Source of the DNA: Shewanella inventionis
GTDB lineage: Bacteria > Pseudomonadota > Gammaproteobacteria > Enterobacterales > Shewanellaceae
DNA length: 64,000 nucleotides
NCBI RefSeq assembly: GCF_014641855.1
Contig: NZ_BMII01000017.1
Span: 58,846-122,845 of the forward strand
Direction: 5' to 3'
The notes beneath the pieces are model-generated. The model saw only the letters and a list, made by a program, of their open reading frames with translations, did no database searches and was not told the origin of the DNA. Within the stretch, counting starts at the first letter, position 1. Each line of letters begins with the position of its first letter. Below, piece after piece: positions 38,970 to 48,225 of this stretch. Both the position numbers and the translations under genes were made by a program.

Positions 38970-39081
38970 AGTCGCTCTCTACTATTGGTTTTATGTAGCA
39001 TGAGTTTACCGTAAAACAACCTAGGCTAACACTGCTGGTGTAGCCAAAACCACAAGAACACTGGCGTTTTATATTCTGAGT

Positions 39082-39438
39082 TCAGGCAAATGAGTATTGC
39101 AATTTGAACCATGAATAAAATAAATAGCTCGCAGCGCTAACCATTACGATATTGGCTAATATGCAGCACCATAAAATACGAATAAACGATGCCTTTTGGG
39201 TTTTATGACGAAAGTGGTGTTGGCCTAGCAATGCGCCAGGCCAGCCACCGAGTAAGGCGGCAGCATGTAATGTTTTTTCACTGATCCGCTGATGACTTTT
39301 TATTGATGCGCGCTTGTCGATGTAATACAAACCCAACGTGAGTAAGTTAAGTATCAAAAATGCTACGCCAAGCCAAAGTTCAATAAGTGTACTGTTGAGT
39401 GTCAATATCACCAACATTAGCCAAGCAAATTTATTCAT
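39082..39438 (-). CDS. DUF1294 membrane protein
   Basis: A 118-aa protein with about three membrane segments and the family core YYIDKRASIKSHQRISEKTLH followed by GGWPGALLGQHHFRHKTQK. DUF1294 is sometimes fused to a cold-shock domain, but here it stands alone. Function unknown. It lies 20 bases after the YceI gene and is probably co-transcribed. Confidence 0.83.
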   Translation of the reverse strand: MNKFAWLMLVILTLNSTLIELWLGVAFLILNLLTLGLYYIDKRASIKSHQRISEKTLHAAALLGGWPGALLGQHHFRHKTQKASFIRILWCCILANIVMVSAASYLFYSWFKLQYSFA

Positions 39439-39458
39439 ATGAATGATTATCTTATGGG

Positions 39459-40085
39459 TTATTGTTTTAAAAATTCAGCGTAAATCTCGAGTTGCACTTC
39501 GTCGCCAACTAACGGAATGTAACTTGCCATATCAAAATCTGAGCGTTTTATGGTGCCTGTTGCACTAAATCCCAAGGTGTATTTTCCTGTCATCCAATTA
39601 TCTGCACCACCATGAAAACGAGCAATAAAACTGACAGGGCGGGTAACACCATGCAAGGTGAGTTGGCCATAAAATTCAAATTGTTCATCTACTAAAGGGT
39701 TAACGCCTTGGCTGATAAATAGGGCTTGAGGAAATTGTTGGCTGTCAAACCAATCGCTGCCTTGTAAAGTGTCGGCTAAGTCTGGGTTGTTGACATCAAT
39801 TGAAGGGATATCGACCAGCGCCTGTAAACGGGATGTACTGATATTTTGCGGATCAAAACGTAAGCTGGCATCAAATTGGTTAAAGCGTCCTAAATAGGTC
39901 GATAACCCTAAATGTTGTATTTTAAATATTAATGCCGCATGGTTTGGGTCGAGTTTATATTGGCCGGTTTCCAGTGTGGCGAGATCTGCGTTAACCGAGG
40001 GTGCCAGCCAGCTAACACAGCTACTGAGACTAAAACACAGCGCGAAGCTTAAGCCCAACGCTAATGAACGAGACGTGATTTTCAT
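39459..40085 (-). CDS. YceI-family lipoprotein
   Basis: A 208-aa protein with a lipoprotein signal (FALCFSLSSC, lipid on Cys near residue 23) and a YceI lipocalin-like barrel that normally binds isoprenoid chains. The domain begins YKLDPNHAALIFKIQHLGLSTYLGRF and ends VGDEVQLEIYAEF. Plain YceI proteins are soluble periplasmic; this one should be membrane-anchored. It sits between DUF418 and DUF1294 genes in a minus-strand run. Confidence 0.86.
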   Translation of the reverse strand: MKITSRSLALGLSFALCFSLSSCVSWLAPSVNADLATLETGQYKLDPNHAALIFKIQHLGLSTYLGRFNQFDASLRFDPQNISTSRLQALVDIPSIDVNNPDLADTLQGSDWFDSQQFPQALFISQGVNPLVDEQFEFYGQLTLHGVTRPVSFIARFHGGADNWMTGKYTLGFSATGTIKRSDFDMASYIPLVGDEVQLEIYAEFLKQ

Positions 40086-40113
40086 GGTGCTGTGTCCTTA
40101 ATATTGCTGTCGA

Positions 40114-41283
40114 TTATCCACGTGTTAACACCAAATAACGCCAAAGCTTTTCTAACGGCCCCTGGTTAAAGTGGCGTAAATACACCTGCGCTAACCCTAA
40201 TTGCACCATGCTGTAAATAATGGCAATAGAGAGATAGCCAATACGGTCGAGTTCTTGCTGCCATTGCGGGGCAAAGTAACGCAAGAGTAAAATGCCGACG
40301 ATTGACTGTAATATGTATAAGCTAAAAGCTAATTTGCCGACATTTTGCAGTGCTGTTAAACGGTTTGGTTTGTTGCGGCAAACTAGGCAAATAATATGGA
40401 TGTACACCAAAGCACAGGCTATGGCACTGAGCAGTAAAACCACATCAGAAAAACTGACCAGCATGGGGTTTTCACTGAAACTAAAAAGTGAGTCAATTAC
40501 CGACAATAATACAGCCCAAAAAATGCATTTTTTGACTGTGATATTATCAAAACCGTGACTAAATACCTCTCGTTTATACAGCGCCATGCCAAGTAACATC
40601 AGCCCAGCAATAAACCACATTAGCGTGAGTGGAATGACCAAAATCATGTATCCAAACATCATTAAATGCATTAATAATTGCTCAGAATAACTGCCTGTCC
40701 ATGCCGATAATTGTTCAATAAATAAAGCTGAACCACGCAGGTACACCTGCTCGTCTGGCGTTAGTGATATCAACGCGATAGGAATAAGCGACAAAAAGAT
40801 AAACCATTTAGCCTGCCTCATTAACGCATCTGCATCGAGATAGCGGTATTTAAAAGCCAGTAATCCACTGACACCATACGACAGTAAAATATCGCCCGGG
40901 AAGATAAAAACCCCGTGAATAACCCCAAATAGAATCAACCAATATAAACGCCACTTTTGTTGTTTAAGTGACTTTTGTGCTGACGGCAGTGCTAACTGAG
41001 ATTGATATTTTTCAAATTGAATTAACATACCCGCGCCAAAAATGATGGCGAATAAGCTAAAGAAGCGTCCTTCTAAGAAAAAGTTACTCGTAAGCTCTAT
41101 GGCAATATCGCTAACCGGCTGTACAGCATGGGGGGCATAGCCATAAAAGCTATTGCCCATAAAATAGATATTTAAAAAGAAAATACCCAGCACACCCACA
41201 CCACGAATGGCGTCAAGGTTGGCTAGACGTTTTTTGGGCGTTGGCTCGCTATGTTCATCCATGTTGGTGTTACTGTTAATCAC
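40114..41283 (-). CDS. DUF418 membrane protein
   Basis: A 389-aa protein with about ten membrane segments. It starts with KKRLANLDAIRGVGVLGIFFLN, the typical opening of DUF418 (acyltransferase-3-like superfamily), and ends with the conserved HFNQGPLEKLWRYLVL. The GTG at 41283 is chosen because AAGGA lies five bases upstream; the ATG at 41262 has no ribosome site, and the longer frame to 41310 is unsupported. Enzymatic role unknown; possibly a transfer of acyl groups at the membrane. Confidence 0.8.
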   Translation of the reverse strand: MINSNTNMDEHSEPTPKKRLANLDAIRGVGVLGIFFLNIYFMGNSFYGYAPHAVQPVSDIAIELTSNFFLEGRFFSLFAIIFGAGMLIQFEKYQSQLALPSAQKSLKQQKWRLYWLILFGVIHGVFIFPGDILLSYGVSGLLAFKYRYLDADALMRQAKWFIFLSLIPIALISLTPDEQVYLRGSALFIEQLSAWTGSYSEQLLMHLMMFGYMILVIPLTLMWFIAGLMLLGMALYKREVFSHGFDNITVKKCIFWAVLLSVIDSLFSFSENPMLVSFSDVVLLLSAIACALVYIHIICLVCRNKPNRLTALQNVGKLAFSLYILQSIVGILLLRYFAPQWQQELDRIGYLSIAIIYSMVQLGLAQVYLRHFNQGPLEKLWRYLVLTRG

Positions 41284-41384
41284 AGAATTCCTTATATAAT
41301 ACGCGACCACTAAATGTTAAGTTGAGGTTGATTACATCATCAATACTGTAAACATGCCAGTCAATCAGATTTCACCATAATAAA

Positions 41385-41410
41385 AAAAACCAAGCACTTA
41401 GCTTGGTTTT
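41385..41410 (-). terminator. intrinsic terminator of the SPFH-protein gene
   Basis: AAAACCAAGC-actta-GCTTGGTTTT; on the minus strand it runs into a TTTTTTTT tract, 34 bases past the stop. Confidence 0.88.
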
Positions 41411-41443
41411 TACTGCGGGTTATTCTTTAACGCTGTAGAAGCG

Positions 41444-42331
41444 TTATTTCGTTTTTTGTACTTCTAAAAACGGAATCGTACCCGTTGGCAGCATGGTGGT
41501 TGGCAGCTTGCCATCCCAGCGCTCAGCTTTGGTCAATTCAACTAAATTTTGGTTTTGCGCTAACGCTTCTGCACGGATTTTAATTGCCGAGGCTTCAGCG
41601 TTACCCTTAATACGAATACTTTCAGCTTCTGCAATCGCGCGGGCTAATTGTGAGTCTGCTTCAGCCTGTGCTTGAGTGACCGCAATTTGTGCGCTAACAC
41701 GTTCTTTTTCAAGATTTTGCAATTGTGTTTGCACTTCGACTTCGGCGCGCATTCTGTCTTCTACTGACTTTTCGTACGCATTAGAAAAGTCGATATTCTC
41801 AATCTGTACTGAGGTAATGGTTACCGGACCTTTAATTGATTTAGTGATAGCCTCGGTCACATCAATACCAAACTTAATCCGCTCCTGTACTGCAGAAATC
41901 GCCGTATATTTACCAAATATGTTCTCCACTTGCGTCGGTACTTGGCGATCGAGTAGTCGCGACACCATAGAGTCGATGCCTTTAAACTTGGCATAGACTT
42001 CTTCAACGCGATCGGGCGGCACACTAAACGTCACTGACGCGCGCAACGTTGCGGGTTGTTGATCGCGGCTATAGGCTTGTAATGCTTGATAGCTTGCGGT
42101 GTGCGTTTGAGTTGAGATTTTTACAACAGTGTCCATTAGCGGAATTTTAAATCCAAGCCCAGGTTCAGCCGTGTCGATAATTTTACCGTTGCGCAATAAC
42201 ACACCACGCTCACCTTGGTCGATCGTATACCAGCTGCCGTACAAGCCAATAAGTAATATTAGCAATATCGACACAGGAATAATTTTACCTAAATGGTTGG
42301 TGCTGACTTTTGAAAGATCGTTTTTTAACAT
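41444..42331 (-). CDS. prohibitin-family SPFH protein
   Basis: A 295-aa membrane protein with one N-terminal membrane helix (~residues 17-35) and an SPFH/band-7 domain (~36-215, starting YTIDQGERGVLLRNGKI), then an Ala/Glu-rich coiled coil (TQAQAEADSQLARAIAEAES). It is like HflC or bacterial prohibitin and should assemble ring-like membrane scaffolds. No hflK or ftsH partner is next to it, and no NfeD protein, so a specific role is not inferred. Confidence 0.87.
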   Translation of the reverse strand: MLKNDLSKVSTNHLGKIIPVSILLILLIGLYGSWYTIDQGERGVLLRNGKIIDTAEPGLGFKIPLMDTVVKISTQTHTASYQALQAYSRDQQPATLRASVTFSVPPDRVEEVYAKFKGIDSMVSRLLDRQVPTQVENIFGKYTAISAVQERIKFGIDVTEAITKSIKGPVTITSVQIENIDFSNAYEKSVEDRMRAEVEVQTQLQNLEKERVSAQIAVTQAQAEADSQLARAIAEAESIRIKGNAEASAIKIRAEALAQNQNLVELTKAERWDGKLPTTMLPTGTIPFLEVQKTK

Positions 42332-42378
42332 TGTGCTTCCCTAGCAAAAAATAAAATGAATATCATTTTATGGATGTT

Positions 42379-42858
42379 TTAGTGTTTTTGGGGTTTTTCA
42401 GAAATCCACAGCTTAATATGGCCCTGTACTACCACTATACCGTTCGTGTCATAGGCTTTTACGTCGACTAACATATCACCGACTTGCCACTGCTCTGGTT
42501 TTACCTCTGCGACACATAAAATGTCGGTCCCTGCTTTGGCGGTATAGTCTACCGACATACCTTTAGGGATCCAGCGTAAATGAGCTGGAATGGAGGCTTC
42601 AGCCATGGTGCCCATTGCCATTTCTAAGCCATTACAAATTGCAATCACGTGCACGGTACCAATATGGTTTTGCACTTTTTTACGTTTTTTAATAAGACAT
42701 TCACAACGATTAACTTTTAAGTCGCTAATGTAAGGGTGAATGGTGCCAAAATAAGGTGCCATGCGGGCGACCATTTTAGAGAAAATGTGTTTTCCAAGAG
42801 GGTATGATGTCACTTTTTTGTAAAGCGACATGACTTTGTTAGGTTTTGTTGGTGTCAT
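42379..42858 (-). CDS. DUF4442 hotdog-fold protein
   Basis: A 159-aa protein of the thioesterase-like hotdog superfamily (DUF4442): MAPYFGTIHPYISDLKVNRC, NHIGTVHVIAICNGLEMAMG and MSVDYTAKAGTDI. Such proteins may hydrolyse acyl thioesters, but the active site is not certain. ATG 42858 is chosen (MTPTKPNK); the longer frame to 42939 lacks a ribosome site. It is upstream of the SPFH gene on the same strand. Confidence 0.8.
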   Translation of the reverse strand: MTPTKPNKVMSLYKKVTSYPLGKHIFSKMVARMAPYFGTIHPYISDLKVNRCECLIKKRKKVQNHIGTVHVIAICNGLEMAMGTMAEASIPAHLRWIPKGMSVDYTAKAGTDILCVAEVKPEQWQVGDMLVDVKAYDTNGIVVVQGHIKLWISEKPQKH

Positions 42859-43008
42859 ATAAAACTCTTTTCGTGTGAGAAAAACTATCTGGTCGGACGA
42901 GGTTAACATTGTTGTAACCTTGGGTGAAGTGACAACCACTCTTTTTCATCGCTCATTTGCTTAGCTACAGGTATAATTTTGCTAGCGTTGTTTATTTAAG
43001 GATAAATT

Positions 43009-43944
43009 TTGAAATCGAACCTGTTGTTGAATTATATCAAAGGCATGGCCATGGGAGCGGCTGATGTTGTCCCTGGTGTATCTGGCGGAACCATTGCATT
43101 TATTACCGGTATTTTAGACCCGTTGCTAGATGGTATCCGTAAAATTAATTTATCTTTGTTTGGGATTATTAAGCAGCAAGGGATTAAAGCGGCCTTTATG
43201 CACATTAATGGTCCCTTTTTAGTCTGTGTGTTTGGCGGCATCTTAACCAGTATTTTTACTCTAGCTAAGTTGATTTCGTGGTTATTAGCAACCCATGCTA
43301 TTCCGGTTTGGTCATTCTTTTTTGGGTTGATTATCTACTCTGTTGTACACATGGTTAAACAGGTCGACAAATACACCGCAATGCGCATCGTGATGTTTAT
43401 TCTTGGGGTTGTGTTTGCTTGGTCAATCACGGTATTACACCCAATTGAAATCCAGATAACCTACCTTAACTTCTTCTTTTGTGGCGCTATTGCCATATGT
43501 GCCATGATTTTACCTGGAATTTCTGGCAGTTTTATTTTGCTGTTGCTAGGCATGTACCCTGCGGTATTAGCTGCGGCAAAGAGCTTTGATATTGTGTATT
43601 TGGCGTGTTTTGCTGCTGGTGCCGCTATCGGTTTGCTGTGTTTTAGCCATGTATTGTCGGCCTTATTGCGTAAGTTTCACGATGCAACCGTGTTGTTTTT
43701 AACCGGATTAATGCTAGGTACTTTAGGTAAAATTTGGCCCTGGAAAGAAGTCATTAGCTGGCGTGAAAACAGCAAAGGTGAGCAAGTGCCTTTGCTAGAG
43801 CAAAATTTATCGCCGTTTCAGTTTGAGCAGGTTACAGGCGAACCCTCTCAAATTGCCTTGGCGGTTTTGTGCGCCTGTGTCGGCATAGGTTTGGTGTGGG
43901 GCCTAGAGTATGTAGGCGGCAAAGCCAAGGCTCAGGCAACCTAA
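43009..43944 (+). CDS. popT: DUF368 polyprenyl phosphate translocase (PopT-like)
   Basis: A 311-aa inner-membrane protein with about nine hydrophobic segments. It has the DUF368 repeat motifs GAADVVPGVSGGTIAF near the start and CAMILPGISGSFILLLLG near residue 165, which form an inverted-repeat transporter fold. DUF368 members (PopT in Vibrio cholerae) recycle undecaprenyl phosphate to the cytoplasmic face. Start is TTG 43009 with AAGGA upstream and no better start nearby. The gene is alone and has a terminator. Family assignment is firm; transport activity is from homologues. Confidence 0.85.
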   Translation: MKSNLLLNYIKGMAMGAADVVPGVSGGTIAFITGILDPLLDGIRKINLSLFGIIKQQGIKAAFMHINGPFLVCVFGGILTSIFTLAKLISWLLATHAIPVWSFFFGLIIYSVVHMVKQVDKYTAMRIVMFILGVVFAWSITVLHPIEIQITYLNFFFCGAIAICAMILPGISGSFILLLLGMYPAVLAAAKSFDIVYLACFAAGAAIGLLCFSHVLSALLRKFHDATVLFLTGLMLGTLGKIWPWKEVISWRENSKGEQVPLLEQNLSPFQFEQVTGEPSQIALAVLCACVGIGLVWGLEYVGGKAKAQAT

Positions 43945-43975
43945 GCTAACTGAAGCTAAGCTAAATTAGGTCATC

Positions 43976-44003
43976 AAAGCAGAACTTAGGTTCTGCTTTT
44001 TTT
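43976..44003 (+). terminator. intrinsic terminator after the DUF368 gene
   Basis: AAAGCAGAAC-ttag-GTTCTGCTTT and T-tract. Confidence 0.88.
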
Positions 44004-44281
44004 CGTATTTGCTTTGTTGAGCGATTCTTTACAGCGTTGATGACTGGCATCAATCCATTCGCCTCGATTAGCACGTTTTAGTTTGAATAAAATTCAACCA
44101 GCAAAGATTGGCAAGCCTAGTATTACTTCAATTTTTAATAGAAACATATTATTAATAATGAACTTAATTGATTCAAATGTCGTATTGTCAGCCATAATAA
44201 CTATGCTATTAATCATGGTTAAAGTTACATAATAATTTGCCAATCATAGGCAAAATCTCATTCGGTCCAGGAGTGTAAAGC

Positions 44282-45244
44282 ATGCCAAATACAGCCACAT
44301 TTGTGCCAGAAAAAATCCAAATTGGGATCAGTAGTTGTCTCTTGGGTAATCAAGTTCGTTTTGATGGCGGCCATAAAAACTCATATTACTGCAAGCAAGA
44401 AATTGAACCGTTTTTTGAATACACCACAGTGTGCCCAGAAATGGCCATTGGTATGGGCGCACCACGTAAAAGTGTTCGTCAAATCCGCGATGGCGATATT
44501 GTGTATATTCGCAGTGCAGATGGGACCCTAGATGTTACTGATAAGCTCAATGAGTATTCTAAAAATAAAGTAGAAGAGCTCGACTATCTTGGTGGTTATA
44601 TTTTATGTGCCAAATCACCCACCTGCGGAATGGAGCGGGTTACAGAATATAAAATCGGCACGAACAATGGCTCAAAAACCGGCGTTGGTGTTTTTGCTAA
44701 GGCATTAATGGAACGCTATCCATTTTTACCGGTAGAAGAAGAAGGCCGATTGCATGACTTACCCATCCGAGAAAACTTTTTTACTCGCGTGTTTGCCTAC
44801 AACGATTGGAAAAAGATGATTGAGTCGGGCTTAACTAAGCACAAATTGATGCAATTTCATTCGCGTTACAAATATTTACTGATGGCGCACAGCCCTAAAT
44901 GGTATCGCGAATTAGGCCCAATGTTGGCTGACATTCAAGATTTAGAGCAAACCGCACAACAGTATTTTGAGGGCTTTATGACGGCACTTAAAATCATCGC
45001 GACGCGTAAAAATCACACTAGCACCTTGCAGCACATTCAAGGTTATTTTAAGAAGCAATTAAGTGCAGATCAAAAAGAAGAACTGACCGAATCAATTTTA
45101 AAATACCGTCAGGGATTACTGCCTTTACTTGTGCCTATTACCTTGATTAACCACTATGTTCGTGAGTTTCATACTCCTTATATTGAAGATCAAGTGTATT
45201 TAAATCCGCATCCTGAAGCGTTAAAACTTCGTTATGCATACTAG
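44282..45244 (+). CDS. YbgA-like protein: DUF523 and DUF1722 fusion
   Basis: A 320-aa two-domain protein. Residues ~12-160 are DUF523 with the conserved cysteines in ISSCLLGNQVRFDGGHK, TVCPEMAIGMGAPR and KSPTCGM; members of DUF523 (TudS) carry a [4Fe-4S] cluster and desulfurate 2-thiouracil. Residues ~190-310 are DUF1722 (LMQFHSRYKYLLMAHS), as in E. coli YbgA. It precedes phrB by 11 bases, the same order as ybgA-phrB in E. coli. A role in repair or salvage of thio-bases is plausible but unproven. GGAG lies before the ATG. Confidence 0.88.
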   Translation: MPNTATFVPEKIQIGISSCLLGNQVRFDGGHKNSYYCKQEIEPFFEYTTVCPEMAIGMGAPRKSVRQIRDGDIVYIRSADGTLDVTDKLNEYSKNKVEELDYLGGYILCAKSPTCGMERVTEYKIGTNNGSKTGVGVFAKALMERYPFLPVEEEGRLHDLPIRENFFTRVFAYNDWKKMIESGLTKHKLMQFHSRYKYLLMAHSPKWYRELGPMLADIQDLEQTAQQYFEGFMTALKIIATRKNHTSTLQHIQGYFKKQLSADQKEELTESILKYRQGLLPLLVPITLINHYVREFHTPYIEDQVYLNPHPEALKLRYAY

Positions 45245-45255
45245 GTTGAGGGTTA

Positions 45256-46689
45256 ATGATTAACATGAATAGCTTGATGTGGTTTAGACAAGATTTGCGC
45301 GTTGCCGACAACCCTGCGTTAGTGGCGGCTTGTGAGTTTGCCAAGCAACATCAAGGCAATGTGAGAGCCCTATACATAGTGACGCCACAGCAATGGGCGC
45401 AGCATGATGTTGCGCCTATTCAGATTGATTTTATTGAACGTCATGTCAATTTATTAGCTCAGTCGCTTGCAGCATTAGGCATTGCATTAGACGTGCTGCA
45501 TTTACATTGGTTTAGTGATACCCATGCAGCATTGAGTGATTATTTGCAACAACACAACATCAGTGCGGTGTTTGCAGGAAGTGAGCCCGAAATAAATGAA
45601 CGACGCCGCGATGCTCTGTTAATCGAGCAGGGCGTACCACTGAGATTACTCGAGCAAGATTGTGTGCTTGCAGCCGGCGACGTGTCAAATTTGTCGGGTG
45701 ACATGTACAAGGTATTTACACCATTTGCTAAAAAATGGAAAAGTATCACCTGCCAACGAGCCATATTGCCAGTTGCCGCGCCGGCACCCGTTGCGCCAGC
45801 ATTAGCACAACCTGAGGCTATTGTGTTTGAGTGCAATAAACGCAGTAGTGAGCAATGGGCTGCAGGCGAGGGGGCTGCCAAGCGTATTTTAGATCAGTTT
45901 TTAGCCAGTCAAGTTGCCGACTACCAAAACGAAAGAGATTTCCCTGCGCTGGAGGGCACCAGTCGTTTATCGCCTTTTTTAGCTCTGGGTGTTATTAGTT
46001 CGCGCCAATGTGTTGCGGCTGTTTTAACGCGTTACCCTGAAGCATTAGTTGACGATACCAGTCCAGCTAAAACCTGGCTCAACGAGCTTATTTGGCGAGA
46101 GTTTTATCGCCATTTGCTGGTGGCGTTTCCACGGTTGTCGATGGCACAAAACTTTAATGAGTTAGGTGATGGCATTGTGTGGCGCAATAACCTTGAGGAG
46201 TTTCAAGCCTGGTGCGAAGGCCGAACTGGTTACCCGATAGTCGACGCCGCAATGCGTCAGTTAAATCAAACCGGCTGGATGCATAATCGTTTACGCATGG
46301 TGGTGGCCAGTTTTTTAACCAAGCATTTGTTGGTAGATTGGCGTTGGGGCGAGCGCTATTTTAGGCAACAATTGATTGACGGTGATTTAGCCGCTAATAA
46401 TGGCGGCTGGCAATGGTCGGCCGGAACCGGTTGTGATGCGCAGCCTTACTTTAGGGTGTTTAACCCCATGACCCAAAGTAGCAAGTTTGACCCCGATGCC
46501 AGCTTTATTAAACGCTACATTCCTGAAATTGCCTCCTGGTCTATTAAAGATATCCATGAGCCTAAATCGGTTAATATGCACGACTTATTTGCCCAGCCAG
46601 ATAATCAAGGGTATCCCAAGCCAATTGTTGAACACAAAATGGCACGCTTAAGAGCCATTGAAGTGCTAAGTGCATTAAAGCGCGGTTAG
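45256..46689 (+). CDS. phrB: deoxyribodipyrimidine photolyase
   Basis: Repairs cyclobutane pyrimidine dimers with blue light. The 477-aa protein (E. coli 472) starts LMWFRQDLRVADNPAL, has an alpha/beta antenna-binding domain (~1-130), and an FAD domain with ARLWLNELIWREFYRHLL-like segment (TWLNELIWREFY), GRTGYPIVDAAMRQLNQTGW and WRWGERYFRQQLIDGD. NGGWQWSAGTGCDAQPYFR is the class I CPD photolyase signature. Start by GAGGG upstream. A terminator follows. Confidence 0.96.
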   Translation: MINMNSLMWFRQDLRVADNPALVAACEFAKQHQGNVRALYIVTPQQWAQHDVAPIQIDFIERHVNLLAQSLAALGIALDVLHLHWFSDTHAALSDYLQQHNISAVFAGSEPEINERRRDALLIEQGVPLRLLEQDCVLAAGDVSNLSGDMYKVFTPFAKKWKSITCQRAILPVAAPAPVAPALAQPEAIVFECNKRSSEQWAAGEGAAKRILDQFLASQVADYQNERDFPALEGTSRLSPFLALGVISSRQCVAAVLTRYPEALVDDTSPAKTWLNELIWREFYRHLLVAFPRLSMAQNFNELGDGIVWRNNLEEFQAWCEGRTGYPIVDAAMRQLNQTGWMHNRLRMVVASFLTKHLLVDWRWGERYFRQQLIDGDLAANNGGWQWSAGTGCDAQPYFRVFNPMTQSSKFDPDASFIKRYIPEIASWSIKDIHEPKSVNMHDLFAQPDNQGYPKPIVEHKMARLRAIEVLSALKRG

Positions 46690-46738
46690 TTTCCTCATTA
46701 ATCCTTTCTCGCTAATCCCCGTAGATATCGTTTTATAT

Positions 46739-46772
46739 AAAGCCAGCACCCGTTTTCGGTGTTGGCTTTTTT
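46739..46772 (+). terminator. intrinsic terminator after phrB
   Basis: AAAGCCAGCACC-cgttttc-GGTGTTGGCTTT and T-tract. Confidence 0.88.
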
Positions 46773-46863
46773 GCGTTAGATCACACTATGACCTGCCTAG
46801 TTTGCATTAGCGATGAGTAATGATTGAAGTAACATAATGGGCAGCATACAATAGCCTTACTTA

Positions 46864-46894
46864 AAGATTTATATATAATGCATGTTTAAATCTT
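46864..46894. promoter_or_regulatory. inverted repeat upstream of nnrS
   Basis: AAGATTTA and TAAATCTT are perfect inverted 8-mers 15 bases apart, with ATGCAT in the middle, ending 18 bases before the nnrS start. NsrR sites have the shape AAGATGyATTT-n-AAATrCATCTT, so this is a degenerate candidate for a nitric-oxide regulator; the match is partial. Confidence 0.3.
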
Positions 46895-46912
46895 GTGCTC
46901 TTAACTCACTAA

Positions 46913-48139
46913 ATGAGTGTGCTACTTATGCTAAATATTGATGATCCTGCTGATGTTGATAACACCCCTGCAATCTGGCGTTTAGGCTTTAGGCCGTTTT
47001 TTCTTGGTGGGGCTGCTGTGGCTGCGCTGTATATTCCACTGTGGTTAATGGGCTGGTTTACGCCGCAATATAGCTTATTTAACAGTGAGTTTTGGGCTAA
47101 TGTTGTGCCGTTATGGTGGCATCCACATGAAATGTTATTTGGTTTCGCCATGGCAATTGTGTGTGGTTTTTTACTGACCGCAGTGCAAGCCTGGACTAAT
47201 CAACCGACCATTAAAGGCCGAAGTTTGATGCTGACATTTGCTTGTTGGTTAATCGCCAGGCTCATGCTGCTATTACCCATGAATATTCCATTAGTGCTTC
47301 CGGCACTCTTTGACAGCTTATTTTTAGGCTTCAGTGCGTTTGCATTATGGCGTTGTATCTATCCGGTTAAGCAATGGCGAAATATCGGGTTTCCTATTCT
47401 GCTTATGGTGGCTCTGGTGGTCAATCTAGCCAGTTACTATGCATTATACCAACGAGACTTTTCGCTTTCGACTCAGCTATGGCAAGCCATGATTTGGTGG
47501 CTAGCGTTAGTGATTACCATTGTGGGGGGACGAGTCATTCCGTTTTTTACCGCCATGCGTATTCAACAACCCAAGCCAGATCCCATAAGTGTATTAGAAA
47601 ATACATTATTATTGGCCATGGGATTATTGTTTTTACAAGCAATTACACATTGGTTTCCTAAAAGTGTAGAGCAAGTGTTATTGGCGGCGGCTGGTGGATT
47701 ACACCTTGTTCGTTTTGCTCGATGGCAAGCGCATAAAACCTTGAAAGAGCCTATGTTATGGTCTTTGCATTTGGCGTATGTGTCATTGCCAATCACGCTT
47801 ATTTTGATGGCAATTAACATTAACAACGAATATGCCTATCGAACCTTGTTGCATCTCTTTGCTGTTGGCGGCATTGCAGCATTGTGTTTATCAATGATCT
47901 CTCGTGTATCTCTTGGGCATACCAGTCGCAATATTTATCAAGGCCCCAATATGGCGTTTGCATTTATGAGCCTTGCTTTGGCTGCGGTGTTTCGAGCGAT
48001 TATGCCGCTGCTAATGCCAGAGCACACCCAAATGTGGTTGTGGATTGCTGGGGCGTTTTGGTTTGTTGGCTTTGGTATGTTTGTGTGGTTTTATGCGCCA
48101 ATTTTAACTCGCCCAAGGCTTGATGGCCGCCCTGGGTAA
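46913..48139 (+). CDS. nnrS: NnrS family protein
   Basis: A 408-aa protein with about 12 membrane helices, containing the family motifs WRLGFRPFFLGGA near residue 22, LWWHPHEMLFGFAMAI and VGGRVIPFFTAMRI. NnrS proteins bind haem and copper and relieve nitrosative stress, often by limiting iron-nitrosyl complexes. Its place just before nrfA fits a nitrite/NO detoxification role. The ATG at 46913 and an inner ATG at 46928 both lack clear ribosome sites. Confidence 0.88.
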   Translation: MSVLLMLNIDDPADVDNTPAIWRLGFRPFFLGGAAVAALYIPLWLMGWFTPQYSLFNSEFWANVVPLWWHPHEMLFGFAMAIVCGFLLTAVQAWTNQPTIKGRSLMLTFACWLIARLMLLLPMNIPLVLPALFDSLFLGFSAFALWRCIYPVKQWRNIGFPILLMVALVVNLASYYALYQRDFSLSTQLWQAMIWWLALVITIVGGRVIPFFTAMRIQQPKPDPISVLENTLLLAMGLLFLQAITHWFPKSVEQVLLAAAGGLHLVRFARWQAHKTLKEPMLWSLHLAYVSLPITLILMAININNEYAYRTLLHLFAVGGIAALCLSMISRVSLGHTSRNIYQGPNMAFAFMSLALAAVFRAIMPLLMPEHTQMWLWIAGAFWFVGFGMFVWFYAPILTRPRLDGRPG

Positions 48140-48169
48140 CGCCAACTGATGTGTCACATTTATCTGTTA

Positions 48170-48213
48170 TATCAATCAGGATAAATAAGTGATTAGAGAT
48201 TACTGATTGGTAT
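48170..48213. repeat. ~40-bp palindromic dispersed repeat, third copy
   Basis: ATATCAATCAGGATAAATAA...TACTGATTGGTAT has the same ends and layout as the two units at 17662-17745. It lies between nnrS and nrfA, so transcription of nrfA may cross it. Confidence 0.65.
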
Positions 48214-48225
48214 TAAGGCAACGGT

